Part shown: piece by piece, positions 35,426-46,536 of the stretch | Layout of the letters: each line of letters begins with the position of its first letter | Position numbering within the stretch: position 1 is the stretch's first letter | NCBI RefSeq assembly: GCF_905475345.1 | Contig: NC_066587.1 | Location: 12,193,558-12,257,557, forward strand | Source of the DNA: Vespula vulgaris | Taxonomy: Eukaryota; Arthropoda; Insecta; Hymenoptera; Vespidae | DNA: 64,000 nt | Direction of reading: 5' to 3' | Translations under genes and position numbers: made by a program | The notes under the pieces: model-generated | The model's input: only the letters and a program-made list of their open reading frames with translations | The model's database searches: none | Told to the model about the DNA's origin: nothing

Positions 35426-35929
35426 GGAAGAGAGAATTTTCTAGCGGAGGAAGAGGCGTGCCGAGTGCATCGATCGATCGTTTCGAAGCGAGTCAAAGGA
35501 AAACTTTTCTCGCGAGAAATCGTAGCGGAACGTTAATATCGCGCGGTATCGACGGAAACTTTCCTCGGCTTCCTCTCTCTCTCTCTTTCTCTCTCTCTCT
35601 TCTCGAAAAATTACTTTGGAGGAAGCACGCGTGCGCGCCCGTATGTGTATTATTCTTTTTCTATTTTTCGAAGGAAGACGTAGGAAGAAAAAGATCCTCG
35701 GAGAAAATTTCACTCGGTTATTCTCTCTCTTTTTTTTTTCTTTCTTTCTTTCTTTTCTTTTTTTTTTTTCTTTTTTCTTTTTCCATTTCGTATTTCGTTC
35801 AAATTCTATCCGGATAGTTTAAGAAAACTTATTTATTTTTACATCCGGACGGTCCTCTTTCCTTCTCTCTTTTTCTCTCTCTCTCTTTTTTGTTACATAA
35901 ATACGATATTTCAATATATTTTTTTAAAG

Positions 35930-36090
35930 GAGTTCAAATCGAGCAAAATAAGAAGAGAGCATTAGTCGATCGCGTTTTGAAGCGTCCTCGAAATATTTTT
36001 CAAGCTCCGCGACTCGATCGGAAGTCGTGCTACAGTAGCAGCAAGCAGCATCGAGGATCTACCTTTGGACCAAATCGCTTCTCTTTTTGA
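35930..36090 (+). CDS. Candidate terminal coding exon, basic
   Basis: An acceptor-like stretch (caatatatttttttaaag) ends at 35929. Two bases and 52 codons later the frame stops at TGA (36088-36090). It reads VQIEQNKKRALVDRVLKRPR, then NIFQAPRLDRKSCYSSSKQH, then RGSTFGPNRFSF. It is strongly basic, hydrophilic and repeat-free, and the flanks are AT-rich, as expected for an exon edge. An AATAAA lies about 170 bases downstream (near 36263), ahead of an A-run, and could be a poly(A) signal or chance. It is about 1 kb downstream of the other + strand candidate at 34.6 kb, but that one also ends in a stop. Unrecognised. Confidence 0.28.
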
Positions 36091-36310
36091 ACATATAATC
36101 AGAACATTTTATATATATACATATAATATATATTATATATTATTTTATATTATATTATATTATATGTCGTTTCACAATATAATGTTACAAGAACGTTCAA
36201 AACTTCTCCAAATGATAAAAAAGAAAAAAGAAAGAAAAAAAACAAACAAAAGTAGAGTAAAATAAAATTAAAAAAAAAAAAAAGTAAACGAAATGTACGA
36301 AAGAGATCTC

Positions 36311-36337
36311 GTTATCCACGTTATCTACGTTATCTAC
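36311..36337. repeat. (GTTATCTAC)3
   Basis: Three copies of a 9-base unit with one substitution, directly upstream of the hairpin at 36.39 kb. Confidence 0.75.
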
Positions 36338-36387
36338 GCGAAAAGCTTGCTTTTTGGTTCACCGATCTCACCAATTTTTGGTGAGTT

Positions 36388-36406
36388 AGGTTGGTCTTGG
36401 TCGGTC
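36388..36406. repeat. Short perfect hairpin CTCACCAA-TTT-TTGGTGAG
   Basis: Eight-base arms with a 3-base loop. Flanking AAAAGCTT (near 36340) and AAGCTTTT (near 36428) form a second, outer inverted pair, followed by (GGTC)n. Confidence 0.5.
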
Positions 36407-36719
36407 GGTCGGTCGGTTCGCGCTATAAAGCTTTTGTGAAACAAGTTTGAAGCTAACCCGAACTGAGAACATTTACCTTCTGCTAGGAAAACTATTATAT
36501 TTTGATTTTACGTTCATTTCGTAAAGAGATCATCGACTATAGTTTCTTGTTTGCTAAGGTAAACCCTCAAATCCGAACTTTCTCACGAATTTCAGCCGTA
36601 GCAACACTAACAGGAAAAGTTCTTCAAAACTTTTTCTTCTTTCGTCGACATCTGATTTTGGTTATACGAACGTACGAAAATTTAACCTTTGATTTTAAAT
36701 ACAAAATTTGATCGTTCGA

Positions 36720-36775
36720 TAATGAGAATAATAATGATAATAATGATAATAATGATAATAACAACAATATCAGTA
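36720..36775. repeat. (ATAATAATG)n repeat
   Basis: AATAATGAT units repeated with few changes. Confidence 0.85.
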
Positions 36776-36853
36776 ATAACCCATAAAAACATACATAATT
36801 TATCATTCACGTATTAAAAATGAACAGAAATATTTCGAACAGCGAAAAAGAGC

Positions 36854-36856
<3 letters not shown>

Positions 36857-36909
<53 letters not shown>
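36857..36909. repeat. (GA)n microsatellite
   Basis: About 26 uninterrupted GA units. Confidence 0.96.
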
Positions 36910-36912
<3 letters not shown>

Positions 36913-37213
36913 TAAATTTTATTAGAAAACCATTAAAAATTACTTTTCGCTTATTCCCTTGGAATTCACTTTGGAAAGGGGAAAAAAAGAAAAGAAGAAA
37001 AAAAAACGAACAAAGGAACAAAAACAAACTTATTAATCAAAAAAAAAAAAAAATTACAAAAAATTATAATAAATCACTTTCAATTAGTATCGTTAAAACG
37101 ATCGATAGAAAAAATATATATATATAATTTGTCTCGTTATCTCCAGACAATCTTCTCATTTCGTAGAAAGCAATTTGGTATAACGGTAATCAGCGTTCCC
37201 ATCCTTCATAGTA

Positions 37214-37218
<5 letters not shown>

Positions 37219-37264
<46 letters not shown>
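37219..37264. repeat. (CT)n microsatellite
   Basis: About 23 uninterrupted CT units, bordering the candidate frame at 37.3-37.5 kb. Confidence 0.96.
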
Positions 37265-37272
<8 letters not shown>

Positions 37273-37521
37273 TTTACTCTGTCGGCAATAGAAAAGTATC
37301 GTGGCAGGAAGAGGAAATATATCGCTATCACGTCGGCATCGCGTACTAACGCTCGTATCATTATCGTCGGCTTTACGATAGGCTTTCCTTCCGTGCACGA
37401 CCGCATTGAGAACAATATCTAATTCCGGCGTCGTTGGCAGAAACCTACCGCTCTTGGCACGTTGTCGCTCTTCTAGGTATACCCTCTCCAAACGAACCCT
37501 ACCTTTTACATAGAGAGACAT
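37273..37521 (-). CDS. Candidate open frame upstream of a (GA)n tract
   Basis: On the minus strand a frame opens with ATG at 37519-37521 and stays open across about 80 repeat-free codons before entering the (GA)n array at 37219-37264. It starts MSLYVKGRVRLERVYLEERQ, continues RAKSGRFLPTTPELDIVLNA and VVHGRKAYRKADDNDTSV. A donor-like GCGGTAGG lies within. It sits immediately next to the start of the 195-bp tandem repeat. There is no clear acceptor and no recognised family. It is either a small gene fragment or a chance frame. Confidence 0.18.
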
Positions 37522-37527
37522 ATATAC

Positions 37528-38130
37528 ATCGTCTTCGTCGTCGAACGATTAGATCAACCTTCGTACGACGATGCGATAAGACACGATGTTGGAACAATAT
37601 TTAACATTAATTTTTATCTAGAATTATCTGCCAAGTTATGTACCAATAATAATTATTAAACGAGTTAAATGTAATAACGAATTGAAAAAATTAACATGTT
37701 TATAATTAATAAAAAATATTAATTTAGTCGTCGTCGAACGAGATTAGATCAACTTACGTACGACGATACGATAAGACGCGTCGTTGGAACAATATTTAAC
37801 GTTAATTTTTTATCTAGTCATGTGCGAAATTATAATAATAATTGTTGAACGAGTTAAATATAATGATAGATACGGGAAATAAAGATGTGTTTATAATTAT
37901 TAAAAAATATTAATGTAGTCTTCGTCGAACGAGATTAGATCAACCTTCGTACGACGATGCGATAAGACACGATGTTGGAATAACATTTAACGTTAATTTT
38001 TTTTTTATCTAGAATTATCTTCAAAGTTACGTACGAATAACAATTATTGAACGAGTTAAATGTAATAACGGCTACAAAAAATTAAGATACGTTTATAATT
38101 AATAAAAAGTATTAATTTATAAACGGATGT
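37528..38130. repeat. Tandem repeat, about 191-195 bp unit, three copies
   Basis: Three diverged head-to-tail copies share anchors in fixed order: a (CGT)n-CGAACGA start, TTAGATCAAC (37549, 37744, 37935), TACGACGATGCGATAAGAC, GTTGGAACAATATTTAACG, TTTATCTAG, AACGAGTTAAATGTAAT, and an AT-rich end with TTTATAATTAATAAAAA. Offsets between anchors are 195 and 191 bases. The organisation is satellite-like and not a microsatellite. No open frame is kept across the units. Confidence 0.88.
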
Positions 38131-38267
38131 ACGAATTTATTATTTAATAAATATATTTAATGAATATATTAAATGTTTATTAAATTTTTAATTTAATTTT
38201 TAAATATAAATTTATACCTCTTTTTTATAATAATATATGAATTATTTTAACATTATATTAATTTATA

Positions 38268-38420
38268 TTTCCTCGTCGTGTCGGACGATCGGATTCAACC
38301 TTCATACGGCTATGCGATAACACACATAACGTTAGAACAAAATTTAATCTACAACTATTTGCGAAAACGTAATAACATTTATTAGAGTAGTTAAATATAA
38401 AACGGAATTCGTAATGGTAA
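38268..38420. repeat. Fourth, degenerate copy of the 195-bp repeat
   Basis: CGTCGTG, a TTCAACCTTCATACGGCTAT core, GCGATAACACA, GTTAGAACAAAATTTAA and TAGAGTAGTTAAATATAA keep the order of the three copies at 37528-38130. The copy is displaced by about 160 bases of AT-rich DNA and is more diverged. Confidence 0.6.
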
Positions 38421-38825
38421 AGAAATATAAATATAAACGTGAACTATCATACGTACTACAGAAACGCATGTAGAAATTTAAAAAAAAAAAGAAAAATTTT
38501 AAGTTTGTTCATTTTTCGAATGAGAAACTTTATAAATAATAATTCTGCAAATTATCCTCGACTCGATGAATTCGTCATCTTCTTTTATCGTATCTTTCTT
38601 TATTAATCAATGCAAACTTTCTCATCTAATAAAAACAAAACAAAACAAAAAAAAGAAAAGAAAAGAAAAGAAAACGTTAATTACATTTCTTTTTACGTTA
38701 GAATTTCTTCACGATGATAGTCTATTATGGAAGAAATATCAGTTTTTTCTGTCCTTAACTCTTTTTTTTTCCAAAGTAATCCCTTAAATAATTTCAAAAC
38801 TTTTCGATTATACATACAGAGATGG

Positions 38826-38985
38826 AGACAGAGAGAGAGAGAGAGAGATAGAGAGAGAGATAGATAGATAGAGAACGAACGATAACATCGAGGAGGATGA
38901 GGCAACAAGCTCTCCTACGTTGTGTACGTACGAGTTAGCACCCCCCGCCGTTGCTAAAAGACCGAAATAAAGTTGTGTCGCGAAC

Positions 38986-39019
<34 letters not shown>

Positions 39020-39195
39020 AACCGAGAAACAGAAATATATATATAGAGAGAGAGAAAAAGAGAGACAGAGATGTTTTCCCTTTCTCTATCTTACAGCTTG
39101 GTGTCTTGAATTTCGAGCACATTCTATTCTCCTCTCTCTCTCTCTATCTCTCTCTCTTCCTCTCTGTCTCAGTCTGCCTGTCTGTCTGTCTTTCT
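38826..39195. repeat. Cluster of (GA)n then (CT)n arrays
   Basis: GA/GATA units at 38830-38870 and 38985-39065, then CT and GTCT units at 39130-39190. The strand bias reverses inside 370 bases. Confidence 0.9.
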
Positions 39196-39307
39196 CATTC
39201 ACCAACATGCCATAACTTTCTAATAACTGTCAGTGGCAGTCGTGGCGCTTGTACAGAACCGAAGGCCGGGATTTCCACGAGATGGTCGCGAGATTAATTC
39301 GAATTTC

Positions 39308-39379
39308 ATCGTCGTCGTCGTTGCAGTCGTCGTAGTCGTCGTCGTAGACATAGTCGTAGTCGTCGTCTTCTTCGTTGTA
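39308..39379. repeat. (GTC)n degenerate array
   Basis: GTC units with GTA/TTC/GCA interruptions. All frames are open. Confidence 0.93.
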
Positions 39380-40824
39380 GTCTTCAAGTCGCACGCATTT
39401 TCCATGGCTTCTACTTTTCTCTTGTCGCTTTGGTGGAAAGCGAGCGAGTTTCTCTCGTTTCTCTCGTCGTAGGCGACACTCAGAACTTGCTGAGATATAA
39501 ACCGAGACGATGTAATGACAAAATACGACCAAACTTTCCTACTTTTCCTTCTTTTAGAAACGAAGGCCGATAAAAGGAATAGTGGAAAACGAGAAAGAAA
39601 GAGAAAGAAAAGAAAACTGGAGATATCGTTCCTTTCTCTTAGATTTATTAGTACAACCCCGTTAACAGCAGAGGTTCTATGTATGCGAAATGCGTTTCTA
39701 ACGTAAACGATGCGTTATCCTTTTAAACGAATTTATATCGTACCTCTACGAACTTTGAAAAATATATAACATCGAGATATACCGAAAGCGCACGAGTACT
39801 GTCATTTTTTTTTCTTCCTCTTTCTTTCTCTTTCAATCGTCAAGATTTTCTTCTATTTAGCATCCCTCTCTAGAATTTTCCAACTTTTTTCTTTTTCCTT
39901 CTTTCGTTCGTTCATTTTATATTTTATTTCTTTCTAATTACGAGCCTGAAATATACCATACGTCGAGATTTGTCGGCATTAATAAAATTTTCCGTGAAAA
40001 TTGGTGAAATTCATATTCTATCCGAATATCTCGTAGAACAAAACCATGCGATGGCGGCTTTTATTTCGTCAAAATAATCCTTGTCTCATACACACACACA
40101 CACACATCGATACGATGAATTTAGCTTTCTGCATAAAATAAAACTAGAAAAACGAACGATAAAAGATGATAGTAGATGATAGAGCGTCGATATTTTCTAT
40201 AGCTTCAAAGAATCGCGAAATTCGATCTCCGGGAACGTTCACTTTCGTTAGAAATCAAACCTGAAGAGGAAGCAAAAAACCAAAAGCGAAACAGAAGGAA
40301 AGATAGAAAGAAAGAAAGAAAAAGAAAGAAAGAAAGAAAGCGAAAGAGAGAGAGAGAAAGAGAGAAGTGATGATTTCGACGCTGTTTCTCGTATCGCGTT
40401 ACGCGAGCTTCCGCTTGGAGGATTGTGTTCTACCTCCTCTTAATCTCCGCGAGGAACTTCAATTTATTTGCTTTGCCAGCTTCAGAGTTTTTTCTTTTCC
40501 ACCTTTCGCTGCTGCAATCTCTCTTTTTTCCTCTCTTTCTCTCTCTTTGGCCTTTTTTTTTCATTCTCTATTTCGTTCTTTCTTTCTTTCTTTGTTTCTT
40601 TCTTCTCCCTAGCATCCTCTCGTTCGGTATCCGCCGCGGAATTGGATCCGTAACGTCGAGATATCGCATTACGTTTACCCGCAAGAAAAAAGATCGCTCT
40701 CTGAAGTCGCGTGAATTCGATCGTGTCCCAGTATCCTTCTTCTGTATTGAGAGGACAACTTTTTCCAAGGTTACGTTACGTTTGTATGTACGAACGATAT
40801 GTTTGGTATTATATCTTTAACGCG

Positions 40825-41262
40825 TTTGATGTCATTGGAAGGTCATTCGTGATTGGTGATATCAGAGATCAGTAAAAATACGTAATCGAGTAAACGTTAA
40901 TATATATATATATTATCTAATCATATGTATAATTACATATCCAATATCTATATATATATAATTTATATATCGTAGTATAGTTGTATAGTATAACTAATTT
41001 GTTTATATTCACATAATTTATATATATAATTAATAAAAGTATATAATTAGAGTAAATGTTAATATATATATATATATTACTATATTTTACTTATATGTGT
41101 GCGTGTATGTATATATATATAAATTTTTCAATACCATCATCGTTACAATCCGTCTAACGTCATTGAAAAGAAGGTCACTGTGACCGATGATGTTAAAGAT
41201 CAATAAAAACACATAATTACATATAAATAGTAAACATTAACATTAATATATATACTTTTCAT
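40825..41262. repeat. Diverged duplication about 330 bp apart around an AT-rich core
   Basis: GTCATTGGAAGGTCATTCGTG with AGATCAGTAAAAATACGTAA and GTAAACGTTAATATATA (40830-40910) recurs as GTCATTGAAAAGAAGGTCAC with AGATCAATAAAAACACATAA and GTAAACATTAAC (41159-41245). A shorter third echo (AGTAAATGTTAATATATA) is near 41050. Confidence 0.6.
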
Positions 41263-41513
41263 CATCCTTACTATCTTTACTACGTATCTATATAAACATC
41301 GTCTCTCTCCGAATAAGATCAATTCATTAAATATAATTACACAACTCGATTTATCCGTTGTTACATAATATTTAAAAATAATAATATCTACATCGTCTAT
41401 ATATTCACGTTGGCGCTGTGGACCAGTCATGTAATGTTAACACGGCATTCAACGTGGTGTTAATTAATATGAAAATAGTTAATAGATGCGACGAACGTCG
41501 CATTCGATGTAAT

Positions 41514-41514
<1 letters not shown>

Positions 41515-41544
<30 letters not shown>
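41515..41544. repeat. (CA)n microsatellite
   Basis: About 15 CA units. Confidence 0.95.
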
Positions 41545-41545
<1 letters not shown>

Positions 41546-43834
41546 GAAATTCAACTTGAACGAATCGAAAGAATGAAAGCGATGATCTTATTCTTCATTC
41601 TGAATAAAACGAACGAAAAGAGAAGTTTTTAGTAGAGAAGGGAACAAAGTGACCGATCATCCCCATCCCTCCCCGCTTTTATCGCTAGTTAGTTCGGCTT
41701 TCTCAAAGAAAATTTCAAAGTCCATTTGAAAGTTCAGGATAATGATTGTACGTTTAATAATACAAAGTCGTTCCCTTTCAAGAGGAATAAGTTACTTCGT
41801 CGTTGGTAATACGTCGGCTGTTCGACGAAGTTCGTTGTTGAAAACGTTTCTTAAAAAAAAAAAAGATAAATAAAATCGATTTTATCTATAAAAAGAACGA
41901 AGACGGTTTCTGAATGGTATCACTCTTTTTCTTTCTTTTTTTTTTTTCTTTAAAACGAAAATAACGCAAATTATCTCTGTTAGGTTATAATCAAATATTT
42001 CGAGCTTGGTAAAAAAAAAAACAGAAAGAAAAATGAACAGAAAAAGGAAGAAAGAACTAAAGAAAGAAGGTCACTCTGTTATTCGGGGAATGGGGGAAGG
42101 AAAAAAACAAAGAAAAGATCCTCTTTCTCTTGGTGACGGAAGAGGAGGCACCAGCATAAACCCAGAAACGAGATCGTCGAAAGTCGACCCTCGAAATGAG
42201 TTCCGACCGCGAAGACCACGATTCTTCTTCCCTTCTCTCGGTCACACCCGTTCAAATTTCAAAGCGTTAAAGGTCAAAATACTTTTCGAAGTACGAACAT
42301 GCGTTTTCTCTGTCCCTCTGTGTGTCTCTGTGTGTCTCTGTGTCCTTTGTGCGTTCTGCGTCTCTCTCTATCTCGCGATAAAAGGAAATTTTTTATCGCA
42401 AAATCCTTCAAACGTTTCGCTAATAATCGAGATTTCCCTAATCATTGAAAAATGAAATTTTACTCTAAAAATTTGACCAACTTTCGAACGTGGCACACAC
42501 TCGTTAAACGATGGCCTTTTGAAGAATAACGATAAAACAAAGAGAAAAAAGAAAAGAAAGAAGAATGGCAAGGATCATCGACTGTTCCACAAAAAAAGTA
42601 AAAGAGAGAGAGAGAAACGCTTTCACGCTTAAAAGCACGAAAGTCGCTCCCGTTATGAACTATTTTTTTCGCTTATGCGGAAGAGAACGAGGCTAAAAAA
42701 GAGAGAGAGAAAAAAAGAACTTATAGCGAAAAATGTGTTGAAGAGAGATGAACAAGAGAATAGAAGAAAAGAGGTCACGTGCGAGAAGTTGAAAGCGCGT
42801 GGCCGGCGTATCCCTCACGCCGAAGCGAGCATTACGCGCTTTGAACACAGTGTGTTGTGTTCGTTCCTCCCGCGTCTCCGTTGATTTCGCCGCACACTTC
42901 GAAAAGTTAAATTTCCGGTAAAATGAGCTTTCAGCTTCGACTATATGGCCTATTTCCCGCTGCAATTACTACTACGTTAACACCCATTTTCGAGATATAA
43001 TCGAGGCGAACGTAACACGTATATACGGTTACATTTACGCGTGTACACGTAGTGGTTATACACATTTTATTACGTAACGAAACTCTACGCGCATCTTTTC
43101 TCGTCCTTTCGCCGTCGACACGGGGTTGAAAGAACGAAATGAGAAAAAAAAGCATTTTTTTTCTTTGTTTTCTTTTTTTTAATTCGCGATAATATAAAAG
43201 AGGAAGGGTCAGTTTGTTATATCGAAATTTTTATCGAACGTACCTCCAAATTTCGAGCGACGGTGTAGCGTCGTGCTGTGGTTAAATTGCGAGCGGCATT
43301 TCTCGAGTTCGATTCTAAACGAACATAGAGTTTTCACGAAAGTGAAAACTTTTTTCTCTCTTCTCTTTTCACCAGACGATTTTCGTTTCACTCGCGTACA
43401 GATTCTCACTCGGTGCTCTATTTTCGTGTCGTTCCCAACAACTAAAGCTCAACGACGAGAAATCGAAGTAAAATCCTTCCCCCTCCGCTTCTCGTAGATC
43501 TCTTCTCGCACACGCTATAGATGATGACAACCCTTTCGTTTCTTCTAAAGTACCACAAGACGAGATCTAAGACTGCGTTCTTCGTTCTTCGAAGATCCTA
43601 CTAACGTCGAAGATGACGATGACCGTCGCTATCGCGACGTGAAAAGCTTCGTCGAGAGACTCGCACTCTTATCCCAATGCCATCCATCCACACACTTCGT
43701 TTCGAGGACTTTCATCAAAATTTTCTCCTTGCTTGTATCGTTCGAACATGTATCACAAGTTTCACAAATAATCACTTTCGAAAAACGAAACTCTTTACTC
43801 CTCCCCTTTCGATCTCACTTCTTTGCACTTATTC

Positions 43835-44206
43835 TCACGAGTTAAAGAAAAAGAAAAAAAAAAAAAGAGAGAAAAAAAAGAAAACCGAGTAAAAAGAAAA
43901 AGAAAAAAAAAAAGAAAAAAAAATACGATGGAAACGTAGGAACAGAGTAGAAATATTAAATCCTAGGAAGCTGCAGTAATCTCGTTTCACTTCTTCTTCG
44001 CGATGTATAACAGCACTATTCGTACTTTTGTTCGGCAATGATACACGCGCGTAAGATATATATAACGAGTATAATTCGTAGCTCGAGAAGAACGACACGT
44101 ACTGAACGGTGGCGCGCAGCACACTGTTGCTCCGAGTGAGGGTTCGCTGGCACCGAGTCGGCCGGCCTACCCCCACCACCGACGCGAGCGTCACGTTGCC
44201 AGCCAT
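43835..44206 (-). CDS. Candidate first coding exon in a GC-rich island
   Basis: The ATG at 44204-44206 on the minus strand sits in a strikingly GC-rich patch. Its first 50 codons have high GC3: MAGNVTLASVVGVGRPTRCQ, then TLTRSNSVLRATVQYVSFF. The frame remains open to 43835, but the final third (after about 43930) is phenylalanine/lysine-type low complexity and cannot be trusted. A possible donor is CA followed by GTACGTG near 44104. The other minus frame across the island is also open (contains ANPSSGDGWQRDARVGGGGR). A perfect donor on the + strand at 44247 argues for the opposite direction, so the strand is uncertain. Not recognised. Confidence 0.22.
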   Translation of the reverse strand: MAGNVTLASVVGVGRPTRCQRTLTRSNSVLRATVQYVSFFSSYELYSLYISYARVSLPNKSTNSAVIHREEEVKRDYCSFLGFNISTLFLRFHRIFFSFFFSFSFYSVFFFFSLFFFFFFFNS

Positions 44207-44246
44207 CCCCACTACTCGGGTTCGCGACGGCGGAGAAACGGCGGCG
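44100..44246 (+). other. GC-rich island with + strand splice donor; possible 5' UTR/first exon
   Basis: About 150 bases of GC- and CpG-rich sequence stand out from AT-rich flanks. They end exactly at a full-consensus donor (GCGGCG then GTAAGTCTCC) at 44247. Such islands in insect genomes often mark promoters and first exons. All-frame translation is open but Arg/Pro/Ala-rich, so an untranslated first exon is the simplest reading on this strand. It overlaps the competing minus-strand candidate at 43835-44206; only one of the two is likely to be right. Confidence 0.25.
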
Positions 44247-46496
44247 GTAAGTCTCCCCCCTCCTTTCCCTCTCCCTCTCTCTCTCTCTCTCTTTCTCTCT
44301 GTCTGTCTCCCTCCCTCTCTCTCTCTCTCTCTCAAACGTACACGCGCGCATAGGACACGCATACAAATTCTGTCCGTCTCTCTTGCATTCTTTTTTCTGC
44401 GTGCAATGCTCGGGTAGAGGGGTGAAAGAAGAAGGGTCGTCACAACGTTCCTGCGTTCTCTATACGCCGAGGGTCACCCAAAGCGATCGCGTCGACCGAT
44501 GGAAAGGGAAAGGAAAAGAGTACGATGGAAAAGGGAAAAAGAAAGAGCAACAAAGAAGAGGGAGAGATAGAAAGAGAGAAATTTTCACTGGTGAAAAACC
44601 GACTTTCGTCTTGGCAATGGCCCTGCACAGTGCTGCACCCTCGTGACGAGAAACACCCGTTCGGAGCTTGCGCTAGCCGAAGGGATGAAACCCCTCGATC
44701 TTAAGCTACGAGTCGAAGAATAATTATATACAGTTCGGTTCGTTCATTTTGCAATGTTTCTTAACGTTAACAAATGTCCAAGTGGTTCGAACGAAGATCC
44801 GAACGATCCAACATAAATGTCGTTTATGCAAGCTAGTGGAATAATAATCGATCATCGATCGGAAGACGTAGGGTGTCGCGACACCTCGCAGTATCTCGCG
44901 TTATTAGAATTTCTCGGATGACATAGACGTAATCGTCGTCGTTTTGCTATTCCGTTATTGATCGGACGGATCAAAGTGATCTTGTCTAGTTGGAATTTAC
45001 GATAAATGAAAACTGTTTGTGTACGTAAATAACCATCGACGAAGATAATATCGACCCTTTCTATCTCCGTTTTAACATCGATTTTCCTTCTCTTATTTTC
45101 TTGGAATAAATCGAGGATAAAATTGTACAAACCGTTTGTATAGAGATAACTGATACATTCGTATTCTTTCTTCGTAGGAAAATTTTACGGAAGAGACGTT
45201 TTCGCGTTATTTGGAGCGCGACATCAAATTTGGTGAAGTATACATACGCTCGCGTCAGTTTGAATCGCGTCGAGACGTCACGTACTCGTAGTACGAGCTA
45301 AAACCATGAAGATATTCGCTTCGGTAAAATGTGATATAGAAATGGTCGAATATTGCATAAGAACGGTTTCATAAATAAAGCAAACGTTTAGGATTATGTG
45401 TATATAATGAAAGTTGGGCTCGTGGAAGGTTTACGAAGCGTGTTCGTGTACTTCGTAAATCAAAGTATGTATGATCGTATTGTACATATATAGATGGATA
45501 TATACCACGGAACGTTTTCGGAATAAGCGAGTACTTGGAGCGAGTTAATAGAAAAAATGAAACAAATCCTGTACGATACTGGACGACGATATTGCTTGTG
45601 TTATCTGTATCGATAATAACGGTGATCGGAAATAAACTTATTTATAATTTCTATCGAAGATACAGAAAAAATATATACGTTAAAAAGATCGTTCTATCCA
45701 ACTGTTAAATTCATTTATCGATTATTCGGCCATTAAACGTTTCTCCGATTACCATTTGATACTATATACGCTTACCTAAACGATAGAATAAACTGCTCTT
45801 TAGTAGGAGATATTATAAAAAAGAAAGAAGAAGCGAGGAAGAGAAAGAGTTTTCTAAAGTAACCCTTAAATACAAAAAAGCGGATTCCGCTGACTATGTA
45901 AGTTGCGTTCCCAATTGTTAGGCGATTATTTTAAAAGAAGTTTCGCGCGGCAGAAGAAGAGAACTATTTTGTGGAAAGTGGGTCGAACGATGGCGGGAGT
46001 GCAACGAACTTCGTATGCTCGCTATTTGCTCACCGTTCAAGATTCTTCCTGGCTAGTAGTTTTCTTTTTAAGATCAAAAGGAAGAACGTCGAGTGGAATT
46101 CCAATGTGCGAGGGAACGATCTCGGAACAAGACAGGCAGCTTGTTAATTATTCTGAATGTTGAAATGCGAGTCGAACTATGTTTCGGCGTGTATGCGTGT
46201 GTATATATGGAAATACATGTGTGTGTATATATATGTGTGTGTGTGGTATATACATAGTAAGTACATATCGAAGCACACGTGCACTCATCTAAATCCAACG
46301 GCTAATTACGCGCTCGTTTAGCGAGAGACAAAAATTCGCTTGGTGGTGCGTCTCCCCTGCGCGCGCGATTTTCCTTCTCTCGCACGTCGTCAGCCGCTTA
46401 ACGACCAAAGTTGCGATACGTCGCGTTTCTCTTGGGCATTTTAATGGATGAGCAAACCGTCGCATCGACTTTTCCGAGGCAACGACCGTTCCAAAC

Positions 46497-46536
46497 TTTT
46501 CCTTCCTTCCTTCCTTCCTTCCTTCCTTCCTTCCTT
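46497..46536. repeat. (CCTT)n array
   Basis: About ten CCTT units. Confidence 0.95.

Larger units (their letters stand above)
36100..36855. other. AT-rich DNA with palindromic patch
   Basis: TA-rich to 36180, A-run at 36270, then the nonamer repeat and hairpins at 36.31-36.43 kb and (GGTC)n. Confidence 0.55.
38430..43830. other. Repeat-dense and AT-rich non-coding DNA
   Basis: GA/CT cluster, GTC array, duplication at 40.8-41.2 kb, CA array. CpG-rich patch at 42770-42900. The open frame at 42006-42455 (+) mixes low complexity with a short unique part and lacks splice support. Confidence 0.5.

Noticed and set aside
36375..36395. GTTAGGTTGG, reminiscent of mariner-type terminal repeats
   Set aside because: Only a short match, with no inverted partner at a sensible distance and no transposase remnant.
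42006..42455. 149-codon + strand frame
   Set aside because: Starts in a Lys/Arg low-complexity run and ends in a GTGTCT repeat. The 40-codon unique centre has no splice signals.
43290..43315. GAGTTCGATTC, resembling a tRNA B box
   Set aside because: The upstream sequence does not fold into D or anticodon arms and there is no acceptor stem.
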